NCBI GenBank assembly: GCA_015065805.1 | Contig: SVPN01000016.1 | Coordinates: 1 to 40,609 of the forward strand | Direction: 5' to 3' | DNA: 40,609 bases | DNA from: Oscillospiraceae bacterium | GTDB taxonomy: Bacteria; Bacillota; Clostridia; Oscillospirales; Acutalibacteraceae | The notes under the pieces: generated by a model | Databases searched by the model: none | What the model was told of the DNA's origin: nothing | What the model saw: only the letters and a program-made list of their open reading frames with translations | Made by a program: the position numbers and the translations under genes | Shown: piece by piece, positions 8,272 through 16,657 of the stretch | Layout of the letters: the number at the start of each line of letters is the position of its first letter | How positions within the stretch are numbered: position 1 is the stretch's first letter

Positions 8272-9975
8272 TTACTCCTTATACAGTGAATCGACATATT
8301 GCATACGCTCGACAATGAAATCCTCCACCGCATCGGTGATGATGGAATAGCCGCCGTAGGGCCAGCGCGTCTTGTTGCGCGCATACGCACCCGAGTTGAC
8401 AATGAGCTCGTTGGCGTCCTTGACGCGTTGTGTCATCGCCTCGTCGCTGAGCACCGTTTCACGCAGCTGTGCATAGCGCGCTTTGACCGTGTCGGTGTAG
8501 CCGCCCGTGTTGCGGTTGTTCATTTTGTCCGACACCCAGAAATGCATATTGTAGCTCTTCATATCGTGGAAATCCTCGCCCGTCAGCAGCGGATCATATT
8601 CGCCGATCCAGCGGTTGCCGAAGGTCTGGTCAAGATCCCACGGGACAAATTCAAAGCGATAACTGCCGTCTGCCTGCTTTCTGGCGACATAGAACGTATT
8701 CTGGATGCGGTTATCGACACCCGCCACCGCCTGAATGAAGATCTCATAGTCGGCAAGGCTGTCACAGTTGATCATTTTCGGCGCGATCTTGGCAAAGTTC
8801 TCGGGATTGATCGCATCGATCGTCTTGGTGAGCTTGCCGAACACCTCCCACTCATTGACGGCATCCGTCATCACCTTGGGATATTTCAGCGAATAGCCCG
8901 CCACGGTATCATCGTCATCGTCAAGCGGCAGATTCAGAAACTGCGAATAATGCTTGCCGACATCGCCCTCGGAGAAGTACAGATAATCCCCGTCGAGCAG
9001 ACCGAGCTGTTTGCGGTCGATACGCTCGGTGATGAGGAACAGACCGTGATAATGTCCGTTGACGATCACTTCGATATACTCACAGCGGTAGCCCGTCGAA
9101 AGCCCGCTCGTTTCGCGGTCGGCGGTCAGTGCCAGCCAGATATCCGCCGCGACCTTATCGCGCACCTTGGTTGGTTCGGCGTACATACCGTTTAAGTTCC
9201 AGTCGCCGTCCTTGCGCATACCCAAAAGCGTCTCATTGCGCTCAACAAGGATGCCGTTTTCCTCTTTGAGGAGCTCGATCTTGAGGTTGTTTTTCGGGTA
9301 ATTGAGACTGCTTCGACCGCGGATATGGGCGCGTGCCATCGTCGTGAATCCGTTTTCATAGCCGTGCTCCTCGGCTTTGGCATCGAGCAGTGTCAGGTCA
9401 ATAAAGGTATCGTACACGCCGATGGGTGCGTCGATATCCTCGGGCGGTGCGGCGTAATAATCACACGGGATCGGTTCGCCCTCTTCGTCGTATTTCCAGT
9501 CGATCTCCTCGTCGATGTCGTGGTAGGAATAGTTCTTCGGAAGCGTTTTGGTGGTGATCGACATCACGGGGAGTGAGGTGAACATCACACACAGCTTGAG
9601 GAATTCCGTATCGTTGTAGGCGATCAGGTACACGCCGCGGTTGGATTTGAGCGTGTGCGACTTCGGCGATTGCTCGAAATTGCTCTGATACGCCGCTGTG
9701 TAGCCCTCCACCGTCGGGGTGAGCAGTTCCCACTCCTGTGTGTCGGCAACCGTGAAGAAATACTGCTTTTTGTCCGCTTCGTACACCGCTTTGACACCGT
9801 TGATGTACAGTTCGGGAGGCTCTTCGGGCGTCACAAGCGTATGCGTCTGCATAATCTTGCTCGCGGCCTCCTCCGAGAGAAACGTGTTTAACGTTTTGGG
9901 GGCGGCATCGCATCCTGCGAACAGCCCCATCATCAGGGCGACCGCTAAAAGCAACGACAGCAATTTGGTTTTCAC
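8272..9975 (-). CDS. CotH-kinase family lipoprotein
   Basis: 567 residues. Lipoprotein signal with lipobox 'LFAGC' (Cys22), so it should sit on the outer face of the membrane. The CotH domain follows: 'HIRGRSSLNYPKNNLKIEL', 'GMRKDGDWNLNG', 'RCEYIEVIVNGHYHGLFLITE' and the metal-binding 'FVPWDLDQTFG'. CotH of Bacillus phosphorylates spore-coat proteins; non-spore homologues on the surface of gut Clostridia are of unknown target and are sometimes linked to cellulosomal proteins. Start is GTG 9975, about 11 nt after AGGA. The gene is divergent from the dCMP deaminase and runs directly into folB (3-nt gap), an odd partner. Kinase activity is inferred from the family only. Confidence 0.88.
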   Translation of the reverse strand: MKTKLLSLLLAVALMMGLFAGCDAAPKTLNTFLSEEAASKIMQTHTLVTPEEPPELYINGVKAVYEADKKQYFFTVADTQEWELLTPTVEGYTAAYQSNFEQSPKSHTLKSNRGVYLIAYNDTEFLKLCVMFTSLPVMSITTKTLPKNYSYHDIDEEIDWKYDEEGEPIPCDYYAAPPEDIDAPIGVYDTFIDLTLLDAKAEEHGYENGFTTMARAHIRGRSSLNYPKNNLKIELLKEENGILVERNETLLGMRKDGDWNLNGMYAEPTKVRDKVAADIWLALTADRETSGLSTGYRCEYIEVIVNGHYHGLFLITERIDRKQLGLLDGDYLYFSEGDVGKHYSQFLNLPLDDDDDTVAGYSLKYPKVMTDAVNEWEVFGKLTKTIDAINPENFAKIAPKMINCDSLADYEIFIQAVAGVDNRIQNTFYVARKQADGSYRFEFVPWDLDQTFGNRWIGEYDPLLTGEDFHDMKSYNMHFWVSDKMNNRNTGGYTDTVKARYAQLRETVLSDEAMTQRVKDANELIVNSGAYARNKTRWPYGGYSIITDAVEDFIVERMQYVDSLYKE

Positions 9976-9996
9976 AACCGGACACTTCCTTTCATC

Positions 9997-10025
9997 TTGT
10001 CAAACGGGAAAACATATGGTATACT
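9997..10025 (+). promoter_or_regulatory. Promoter of the dCMP deaminase gene
   Basis: TTGTCA (9997-10002), 17 nt, TATACT (10020-10025). AAAGGAGG (10043-10050) precedes ATG 10061. I see no equally good minus-strand promoter for the CotH-like gene in the same 85-bp gap. Confidence 0.7.
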
Positions 10026-10060
10026 GAAAAAAATTCCTTTCAAAAGGAGGATTTGTCACA

Positions 10061-10540
10061 ATGAAACGTGAAGAATACATTTCCTGGGACGAATATTTTA
10101 TGGGCATTGCGCTGTTGTCCGCACAACGCAGTAAGGACAACTCCACGCAGGTGGGCGCGTGCATCGTCAACGAGCAGCACAAGATCCTCTCGCTCGGCTA
10201 CAACGGTATGCCCAAGGGCTGTCACGATGACGAAATGCCGTGGGAGCGCGCAGGCGATCCGCTCGACACCAAATACTTCTATGTCTGCCACGCCGAGCTC
10301 AACGCCATCCTCAACGCGGATATCGGCTCGCTTCGCGGCTCAACCGTCTATGTGACGCTGTTCCCGTGCAACGAATGCACAAAAGCCATCATCCAGACGG
10401 GCATCAAAGAAATCGTCTATCTCGACGACAAATATCACGACACCGACAGCACGGTGGCTTCCCGCCGTATGCTCGATATGGCAGGGGTCACCTACCGCCC
10501 CTATCAGCGCACGGGACGCGAGCTGACCATTTCGCTGTAA
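10061..10540 (+). CDS. comEB: dCMP deaminase (ComEB-like)
   Basis: 159 residues of the zinc cytidine/deoxycytidylate deaminase family. Cys76-His77-Ala-Glu79 gives the zinc His and the proton-shuttling Glu; 'PCNEC' (102-106) gives the two zinc cysteines. '[12 protein letters not shown]' and '[16 protein letters not shown]' are characteristic of dCMP deaminases. The enzyme makes dUMP for thymidylate synthesis. The strong ribosome site AAAGGAGG is 10 nt before the ATG. The YbaK-like gene follows after 46 nt with no terminator, so the two are probably one transcript. Confidence 0.92.
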   Translation: MKREEYISWDEYFMGIALLSAQRSKDNSTQVGACIVNEQHKILSLGYNGMPKGCHDDEMPWERAGDPLDTKYFYVCHAELNAILNADIGSLRGSTVYVTLFPCNECTKAIIQTGIKEIVYLDDKYHDTDSTVASRRMLDMAGVTYRPYQRTGRELTISL

Positions 10541-10586
10541 GATAGTATATCACGTTTTTGTGCCGTGCACAAGGAGGAATTTTTCG

Positions 10587-11051
10587 ATGTCTGTTGAAGC
10601 CGTCCGTACGTATCTTGCCGATTTCGGTCTGGATGACCGCATTCTGGAATTTGATGTTTCCTCAGCAACCGTGGAGCTTGCCGCCGTTGCAGTCGGCTGT
10701 GAACCTGCTCATATCGCTAAAACGCTGTCCTTTGACGCAGATGGTACGGCAGTGCTGATCGTCACGGCAGGTGATCGCAAAATCGACAATCCGAAATTCA
10801 AGGCGCGGTTTCACACCAAGGCAAAAATGCTGTCCTTCGACGAGGCACTCACCCGCATCGGTCACGCGGTCGGCGGTGTATGTCCCTTTGCTGTTTGTGA
10901 AGGCGTGGAAATTTATCTGGATGAATCGCTCAAGCGATTTGATATCATCTATCCCGCCGCAGGCAGTGCCAGCAGCGCCGTAAAACTCACCCCGCAGGAA
11001 TTGGAAACCGCCTCGGGCGGCACGTGGATCGACGTTTGTAAAGAGATGTAA
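10587..11051 (+). CDS. YbaK/EbsC-family aminoacyl-tRNA deacylase
   Basis: 154 residues. The YbaK/ProX fold shows in 'HIAKTLSFDADGTAVLIVTAGD', 'DNPKFKARF' and 'GHAVGGVCPFAV', with the conserved Lys in 'AKTL' and the Gly-rich 'GGVCPFA' loop of the substrate pocket. Such proteins hydrolyse mis-charged tRNAs (for example Cys- or Ala-tRNA-Pro) in trans. I start at ATG 10587, 8 nt after AAGGAGGA (10571-10578); the in-frame ATG 27 nt earlier has no ribosome site. It probably shares the comEB transcript and is followed by two hairpins, the second a clear terminator. Which tRNA it clears is not visible. Confidence 0.88.
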   Translation: MSVEAVRTYLADFGLDDRILEFDVSSATVELAAVAVGCEPAHIAKTLSFDADGTAVLIVTAGDRKIDNPKFKARFHTKAKMLSFDEALTRIGHAVGGVCPFAVCEGVEIYLDESLKRFDIIYPAAGSASSAVKLTPQELETASGGTWIDVCKEM

Positions 11052-11095
11052 GCTGACGGGAATCGAAGCATTTACGGTTCGACTCCCGTCAGCTT
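11050..11095. repeat. Long imperfect inverted repeat after the YbaK-type gene
   Basis: Arms 11050-11067 and 11078-11095 pair over 18 positions with one mismatch around a 10-nt loop. The left arm overlaps the stop codon of the deacylase gene. There is no T-run behind it, so it is not by itself a classical terminator. It may be an mRNA 3'-end stabiliser placed before the terminator at 11102. Confidence 0.6.
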
Positions 11096-11101
11096 AACGC
11101 C

Positions 11102-11134
11102 AAACAGAGGCTGTCACAGCGACAGCCTCTGTTT
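11102..11134. terminator. Intrinsic terminator between the deacylase gene and nadB
   Basis: 14-bp perfect stem (AAACAGAGGCTGTC, 11102-11115, with 11121-11134) and a 5-nt loop, followed on the plus strand by T-rich DNA. The AAA at its left edge could also serve the convergent nadB transcript. Confidence 0.8.
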
Positions 11135-11136
11135 TC

Positions 11137-12597
11137 TTATTCCTCTTGCAGCGCTTCCTTTAAAATGATGCAGCACACGGTTGCCAGGCTCTTTGCCTCC
11201 ACATAATCCCCCGTCAGCTTATATCCGCCGACGCACAGATCGTGCAGGATCTGAGAAGCCTCGCGCAGTCCGATGCGCGCTTCGTTGAGGTCTGGCTCCA
11301 CAAACCACGCCTTTTGCATAATTTCGCGGATGCGGGTGCGGTAGCCCTTGGGAAGCTCCCTGTCACCGCTTGTCACCGCAGGCGGCGGCACCGTCACACC
11401 GCTTTGCTCGTGACGCATACGGCGGCTGATATCGTAGGTTGCGCGGCGGGAAAACACCAACGCCTCCAAAAGCGAATTGCTTGCCAAGCGGTTTTTGCCG
11501 TGCACACCCGTGTGGGCGCACTCGCCCGCCGCATACAGACGGTCAACGGTGGTATCCGAGAAGATGCCGACATCGATGCCGCCCATCAGATAGTGGGTGC
11601 AGGGGAAGATCGGAATGAGATCCTTGGTGATATCCACACCCTCCTCCAAACAGCGGGCGTAAATCATCGGGAAACGGTTTTTGATGAACTCCGCACCCTT
11701 GTGACGGATATCCAGATAGAAATCCTCACTGCCCTGCCGTGCCGCTTCCTTCATAATACTGCGCGACACCACATCGCGCGGGGCAAGCTCCTTGCGCTCG
11801 TCGTAGCGATGCATAAATTCCTCTTTGGCGGCGTTGAGGAGCTTGGCACCCTCGCCGCGCACCGCTTCGGAAATGAGAAACCGCTCGCGACCCTTTGCGG
11901 CGGCAAATGCCGTGGGATGAAACTGCACCAGATGCAGATTGCGGATGCGCGCACCCATTTCATACGCAATTGCAATGCCGTCACCCGTGGCGATGGCGGA
12001 ATTGGTGGTATGCGGATACACGCGACCGATGCCGCCCGTGCAAAGAATGCAGTAGGAGCAGGCGATCTGCAGGGTTTTCTCCCCTTGGAGCATCAGTGCC
12101 CAGAAGCCGCCGTCACACGCCGTCAGCGAGCAAAGCTGGGTGTGCTCCATAAACGTGATATTCTCACGCTTTTTGGCTTCCATAATCAGCTTTTCGGTCA
12201 TTTCCTGACCGGTGGAGTCCTTGTGATGCAGGATGCGATGGCGGGAGTGTCCGCCCTCGAGCGTCATCTTGATGCGCCCGCCCTCCTGATCGAAATCGAC
12301 ATCCATATGCTTCATAATGCGCAAAACATCCTCGGGGCCTTCGTTCACAAGGATCTGCAACGAATGCAGATCGTTCTGATAACTGCCCGCGATGAGTGTA
12401 TCGGCAATGTGCAGGCGGTAATCGTCGTGCTCCTTGTCCACGACCGCCGCAACACCGCCCTGCGCCAGCATACTGTTGCACAGCGTCAGCTCACGTTTGG
12501 CGATAACCAGCACCTTGACCGTCGGTTCAAAATTCAACGCCGCATACACACCGGCAACGCCGCTGCCGACCACTAACACATCGTATTGATTTCCCAT
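11137..12597 (-). CDS. nadB: L-aspartate oxidase
   Basis: 486 residues. N-terminal FAD Rossmann motif 'VVGSGVAGVYAAL', the 'LAQGGVAAV' stretch, 'GGHSRHRILHHKDSTGQEM', the active-site segment 'LVQFHPTAF', 'RGEGAKLLN' and the C-terminal FAD loop 'HGKNRLASNSLLEALVF' identify the succinate dehydrogenase/fumarate reductase family, NadB branch. It oxidises aspartate to iminoaspartate, the first step of de novo NAD synthesis; in anaerobes fumarate can be the electron acceptor. The C-terminal helical domain looks a little short compared with about 530-residue NadB. nadA and nadC are not adjacent. The gene follows the ABC exporter by 7 nt and takes its ribosome site AAGGA from the exporter's end. Confidence 0.92.
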   Translation of the reverse strand: MGNQYDVLVVGSGVAGVYAALNFEPTVKVLVIAKRELTLCNSMLAQGGVAAVVDKEHDDYRLHIADTLIAGSYQNDLHSLQILVNEGPEDVLRIMKHMDVDFDQEGGRIKMTLEGGHSRHRILHHKDSTGQEMTEKLIMEAKKRENITFMEHTQLCSLTACDGGFWALMLQGEKTLQIACSYCILCTGGIGRVYPHTTNSAIATGDGIAIAYEMGARIRNLHLVQFHPTAFAAAKGRERFLISEAVRGEGAKLLNAAKEEFMHRYDERKELAPRDVVSRSIMKEAARQGSEDFYLDIRHKGAEFIKNRFPMIYARCLEEGVDITKDLIPIFPCTHYLMGGIDVGIFSDTTVDRLYAAGECAHTGVHGKNRLASNSLLEALVFSRRATYDISRRMRHEQSGVTVPPPAVTSGDRELPKGYRTRIREIMQKAWFVEPDLNEARIGLREASQILHDLCVGGYKLTGDYVEAKSLATVCCIILKEALQEE

Positions 12598-12604
12598 TGT
12601 TTTC

Positions 12605-14317
12605 TCAATCCTTTATTGCGTTATACAGCTTGGCATACAAGCCGTTCCTTGCCATCAGTTCCTCGTGCGAGCCCTGCTCACGGATGCCGTTCTGATCGAT
12701 GTACACGATGCTGTCCGCGTGACGGATCGTGGACAGACGGTGCGCGATCACCAGCGTGGTGCGGTTGCGGGACAACCGCTCAAAACTCGCCTGGATCTTC
12801 GCCTCCGTCACGGTATCCAATGCCGAGGTCGCCTCATCCAAAATCAAAATCGGCGGGTTCTTCAGGAAGATGCGCGCGATGGACACGCGTTGCTTCTGAC
12901 CGCCTGACAGCCGCAGACCGCGCTCACCGACATAGGTATCGTAGCCGTCGGGCATCTGCAGAATATCGTCGTGGATCTCGGCAAGCCGTGCCGCCTCTTC
13001 CACTTCTTCATCGGTGGCATCCAGCCGCCCGTAACGGATATTCTCGCGGATGGTATCGGCAAACAGCAGCACCTCCTGCTGAACGATGCCGACTGCCTGC
13101 CGCAGTGACGACAGCGTCACATCGCGGATATCCGATCCGTCCACGGTGATCGTGCCCGCGGTGCTCTCGTAAAAACGCGGAAGCAGATGGCACAGAGTCG
13201 TTTTGCCGCCGCCCGAAGGACCGACAAGCGCCACGGTTTTGCCCGCTTTGATTGAAAGCGACACATCCGCCAGCACCGATTCCCCTTCGTTGTAGGAAAA
13301 GGTCACATTTTCATAACGCACATCACCGCGCACATCGGAAAGTGTTTGGGCATCCTCCTTGTCGGCGATTTCGGGTTCGATACTCAGCAGTTCGCAAAAC
13401 CGCTTGAAGCCCGCCATACCGACGTTATACTGCTCGGCAAAATTGGCAAGGCGGCGAATCGGCGCGATAAACGTGCCGACATACAGCGAGAAGGTCAGCA
13501 GATCCACAAGCTCCATACCGTCACGCATAATCAGGAAGCCGCCCAGCGCGATCACCGCGATCTGGAACAGACTGGTGAAAAATTCCATTCCCGAATGGAA
13601 GATGCCCATTTCGCGGTAAAAGGTCTTGCGCGCGGTTTTGTATTGCTGATTGCCGCGCTCGAATTTTTCCACTTCGTAGGCTTCGTTGGTGAACGCCTTG
13701 GCAACGCGCGCACCCGAAATGCTCGATTCGATGTCGCTGTTGATCACACCGATCTTTTCCTTGACTTCGCGGGAGCTTTTTGCCATACGCTTGCGCCGCC
13801 ACGCGGTGAACAGCAGGATCAGCGGTGCCAGGATCAGCAGTAATACCGCCATCTCCCACTGCAACGTCCACATAATGACAATGGCACCGACAAGCTCGAT
13901 CACCGAGATGACCACATCCTCGGGGCCGTGATGCGCCAACTCCACGATCTCGAACAGGTCGCTTGTGATGCGGGACATCAGCGAACCCGTGCGGTTCTGA
14001 TCAAAGAACGAGAACGGCAGCTTTTGCATATGGGTGAACAGCTCCCGCTTCATATCCGTTTCCATATAGACACCCATCGTGTGTCCCCAATAGCTGACCA
14101 CAAACTGCAGGCAAGCGCGCACCACATACCCGATGAGCAGTACCGCCATCAGCCAAAAGAACGCGGTATACGCACTTTGCGGCAACAGTTCGTTGATCGC
14201 ATAACGCGTTGCTACGGGAAAAATCAGTTCCACCGCCGCGATGCTGACCGTACAGCCCATATCCAGCGCAAACAGCCCGATATACGGCTTATAAAATGAG
14301 AGGAATTTGCGAATCAT
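12605..14317 (-). CDS. ABC exporter, fused permease and ATPase (MsbA/LmrA type)
   Basis: 570 residues. Six membrane helices in the first ~300 residues, then an ATPase domain with Walker A 'GPSGGGKTT' (about 366-374), Q-loop 'VGIVQQEVLLFADTIRENI', signature 'LSGGQKQR' (about 474) and Walker B 'ILILDEATSALD' (about 492), ending 'VIAHRLSTIRHADSI'. Half-transporters of this family work as homo- or heterodimers and export lipids, peptides or drugs. Only one half is encoded here, so a homodimer is the simplest reading. A good promoter lies just upstream and nadB follows after 7 nt. The substrate cannot be deduced. Confidence 0.9.
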   Translation of the reverse strand: MIRKFLSFYKPYIGLFALDMGCTVSIAAVELIFPVATRYAINELLPQSAYTAFFWLMAVLLIGYVVRACLQFVVSYWGHTMGVYMETDMKRELFTHMQKLPFSFFDQNRTGSLMSRITSDLFEIVELAHHGPEDVVISVIELVGAIVIMWTLQWEMAVLLLILAPLILLFTAWRRKRMAKSSREVKEKIGVINSDIESSISGARVAKAFTNEAYEVEKFERGNQQYKTARKTFYREMGIFHSGMEFFTSLFQIAVIALGGFLIMRDGMELVDLLTFSLYVGTFIAPIRRLANFAEQYNVGMAGFKRFCELLSIEPEIADKEDAQTLSDVRGDVRYENVTFSYNEGESVLADVSLSIKAGKTVALVGPSGGGKTTLCHLLPRFYESTAGTITVDGSDIRDVTLSSLRQAVGIVQQEVLLFADTIRENIRYGRLDATDEEVEEAARLAEIHDDILQMPDGYDTYVGERGLRLSGGQKQRVSIARIFLKNPPILILDEATSALDTVTEAKIQASFERLSRNRTTLVIAHRLSTIRHADSIVYIDQNGIREQGSHEELMARNGLYAKLYNAIKD

Positions 14318-14353
14318 AAAAAGGATCTCTTTTCTGTATAGTTTATCAGTATA

Positions 14354-14381
14354 ATTATAACACTTCGGAAAAAGATGTCAA
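14354..14381 (-). promoter_or_regulatory. Promoter of the ABC exporter-nadB operon
   Basis: Minus strand: TTGACA (14376-14381), 16-nt spacer, TATAAT (14354-14359). It lies directly after the pheA terminator, so exporter and nadB form their own unit. Confidence 0.82.
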
Positions 14382-14387
14382 TATAAA

Positions 14388-14414
14388 AAGGAGGTGTTGC
14401 TTGAACACCTCCTT
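14388..14414 (-). terminator. Terminator of the aromatic amino acid operon
   Basis: 11-bp stem AAGGAGGTGTT / AACACCTCCTT with a 5-nt loop, followed on the minus strand by TTTTTATATT. It sits 3 nt after the pheA stop. Confidence 0.88.
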
Positions 14415-14417
14415 CGT

Positions 14418-15572
14418 TTATTCCCGTTGTTCCCGATAGTTGCCTAAAAGCGTAAACTGCGGCAGCTCCTCGCTGAGCGCGCACAAAAGTGCCACCGTGT
14501 TTTCGTTTTGCAGATTTCCTTCAAAATCGAGATAAAACGCGTATTCAAAGCTGCCGTTGCGAAGCGGACGGCTTTCTAACTTTGTCAGGTTCAGCCCCTC
14601 AAGCGCAAAGCGCGCCAGAATGTGATACAGCGAACCCGTTACGTGCGGCAGGCAGAACAACAGCGTGATGCGGTCGGCATCCTGCGGAATGCACAGCTCC
14701 CGCGAAATCGCCACAAAGCGCGTGGTGTTGCCTTCAAAGGTCTGAATGCCGTCGGCAAGCACCGTCAGCCCGAATGCCTGCGCCGCCTGCACAGAACCGA
14801 TCGCGGCAAGCGAAGCATCCCCCTGCGCGGCAACCATCGCCGCCGCCGTTGCCGTGTTGCCGTAGCTTTGCTCGGCAAACCCGTGACGGCGGATAAACTC
14901 GCGGCACTGCGAGAGTGCCTGCGGATGCGACACAACCGTTTTTACACCCTCCGCACGCGCGCCCTTGACCCCGAGCAGACACTGCCGCACAGGCACATCC
15001 ACCGCCGCCGCAATATGACAGCGATTCGCCATAATCAGGTCAAACACCTCGTGCACCGAGCCGGTGGACGAATTCTCCACGGGAAGTAGACCGTAGTCCG
15101 CTTCGCCGTCACGCACCGCCGCGATCACCTCTTCCCACGTGGTGACAAACTGCGGCATTGTGCCCGCAAACAGACGCGAAGCCGCCTCGTGCGAAAACGC
15201 CCCCTGCGTTCCCTGACACACGATACGCGCTTTCTCCGCCGCGATCAGCGACCGCGGGGCGTTGGCAAGGCGGTCGCGAAGATCGCTTCCCGCACCCAGC
15301 ATCCGATGCTGAAGAGCACGGGATACCTCCATCACCGTCGAATAGACAAGCGCATTTGCGCGCCCGTAGCCGTAGTCGTCGGGGTCAAGCTCTCCGCTTT
15401 TTTTCGCCACCGCCTGCACCACCTCACGCTCACGCTGTTCGTTGAGGACGGGGATGCCGTGTTGCTGTTTGTATGCCGCCACTTCGCGCGAACAATCCAA
15501 CCGTTCACACAACAGCGGCACCAATTCCCCGTCAATGCGGTCGATATCCTCACGGATTTTTGACAGATCCAT
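14418..15572 (-). CDS. pheA: Bifunctional chorismate mutase / prephenate dehydratase
   Basis: 384 residues. Residues 1-90 are an AroQ-type chorismate mutase ('IREDIDRIDGELVPLLCERL', 'NEQREREVV'). Residues about 115-290 are prephenate dehydratase ('GTQGAFSHEAA', 'YGLLPVENSSTGSV', 'TTRF' at 283-286 with the catalytic Thr). Residues 300-380 are an ACT domain with 'LTKLESRP' (329-336), the phenylalanine-binding motif for feedback inhibition. The protein takes chorismate to phenylpyruvate. It is the last gene of the operon, its ATG overlapping the aroC stop by one base (TAATG), and a terminator follows. With tyrA upstream the operon covers both the Phe and Tyr branches. Confidence 0.95.
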   Translation of the reverse strand: MDLSKIREDIDRIDGELVPLLCERLDCSREVAAYKQQHGIPVLNEQREREVVQAVAKKSGELDPDDYGYGRANALVYSTVMEVSRALQHRMLGAGSDLRDRLANAPRSLIAAEKARIVCQGTQGAFSHEAASRLFAGTMPQFVTTWEEVIAAVRDGEADYGLLPVENSSTGSVHEVFDLIMANRCHIAAAVDVPVRQCLLGVKGARAEGVKTVVSHPQALSQCREFIRRHGFAEQSYGNTATAAAMVAAQGDASLAAIGSVQAAQAFGLTVLADGIQTFEGNTTRFVAISRELCIPQDADRITLLFCLPHVTGSLYHILARFALEGLNLTKLESRPLRNGSFEYAFYLDFEGNLQNENTVALLCALSEELPQFTLLGNYREQRE

Positions 15573-16657
15573 TATGCTTCACTCTCCATCAGGTCCAGTA
15601 AGCCGATTGCCGTGACCGCCTCTAAAACAGGCACGGCACGCGGCACAATGCACGGATCGTGACGACCGCGGATCACCGTGGTTGTATTGATGCCGTGCTG
15701 AACATCTACACTCGCCTGCACCTGCCCGATGGACGGTGTCGGTTTGATGACGGCACGCAGGATCAGCGGTGCACCGTCGGTGATGCCGCCTAAAATGCCG
15801 CCGTTGTGGTTGCTCATCAGTCCGAGCTTGCCGTGCTCATCGTAATGCAGGCAGTCATTCGCCTCAGAGCCGCGCATAGACCCCAAGGCAAAGCCGTCGC
15901 CGAATTCCAGACCCTTGACAGCGGGGATGCCGAAGATCAGCGGACTGAGCACATTTTCCACGCCGCCGAACATCGGTGATCCGAGTCCCTCGGGCAATCC
16001 CGTCACCGCAAGCTCAATGATGCCGCCGATGCTGTCCGCCGCCTGCTTTGCCGCGGCAACCGCGGCACGCATCGGCGCTTCCTTGGTTTCATCGATCAGT
16101 GAAAACCTCTTTTCGGACAGCTCCTTGAGAAGAGACGCGCGCACCCCAAGTGCATCAAACGCTTCGTCACGCACATCTCCGATCTGCAGGATATGGGCAC
16201 CGATCGTGATACCGCGACGCGCTAAAATCTGTCGGCACACCGCGCCTGCAAAGACGATGGGTGCTGTCAGGCGACCGCTGAAATGTCCGCCGCCGCGGAT
16301 ATCGTTGGCGCCGTTGTAGCGCACCATACCCGTATGATCGGCGTGGCCGGGACGCGGTACGCTGAGCTGGGCGGCATAATCGCCGCTTCGGGTATTTTCA
16401 TTCACAATGACCGCCGTCAAGGGCGTACCCGTCGTGACACCATTGCAAAAACCCGACACAACGCGCGGCTCATCGCTCTCCTTGCGCGCTGTCGCCGTCG
16501 GATCGTTGCCGGGCGCACGACGCGCCATCTGCGCATATACCGCCTCAAGATCGATCGCTTCGCCTGCGGGAAGATCGTGCAAGGTACAGCCGATCATCTC
16601 GCCGTGGCTCTCGCCGAACACCGACAGCTTGACACGCTTTCCGATTTCAGAGCTCAC
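15572..16657 (-). CDS. aroC: Chorismate synthase
   Basis: 361 residues. The N-terminal 'FGESHGEMIGCTLHDLPAGE', 'GMVRYNGANDIRGGGHFSGRLTAP' with the catalytic His, and the C-terminal 'RGRHDPCIVPRAVPVLEA' are the chorismate synthase signatures. It converts EPSP to chorismate using reduced FMN as a non-consumed cofactor. The start is GTG 16657, 8-9 nt after AGGAGG, and overlaps the end of aroA by 11 bp. The stop shares a base with the pheA start. Full length, nothing missing. Confidence 0.95.
   Translation of the reverse strand: MSSEIGKRVKLSVFGESHGEMIGCTLHDLPAGEAIDLEAVYAQMARRAPGNDPTATARKESDEPRVVSGFCNGVTTGTPLTAVIVNENTRSGDYAAQLSVPRPGHADHTGMVRYNGANDIRGGGHFSGRLTAPIVFAGAVCRQILARRGITIGAHILQIGDVRDEAFDALGVRASLLKELSEKRFSLIDETKEAPMRAAVAAAKQAADSIGGIIELAVTGLPEGLGSPMFGGVENVLSPLIFGIPAVKGLEFGDGFALGSMRGSEANDCLHYDEHGKLGLMSNHNGGILGGITDGAPLILRAVIKPTPSIGQVQASVDVQHGINTTTVIRGRHDPCIVPRAVPVLEAVTAIGLLDLMESEA

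Noticed and set aside
11050..11095. tRNA remnant (contains GGTTCGACTCCC and GCTGACG/CGTCAGC arms)
   Set aside because: The T-stem does not pair when the loop is placed correctly and there are no D or anticodon arms. It is a simple long inverted repeat.
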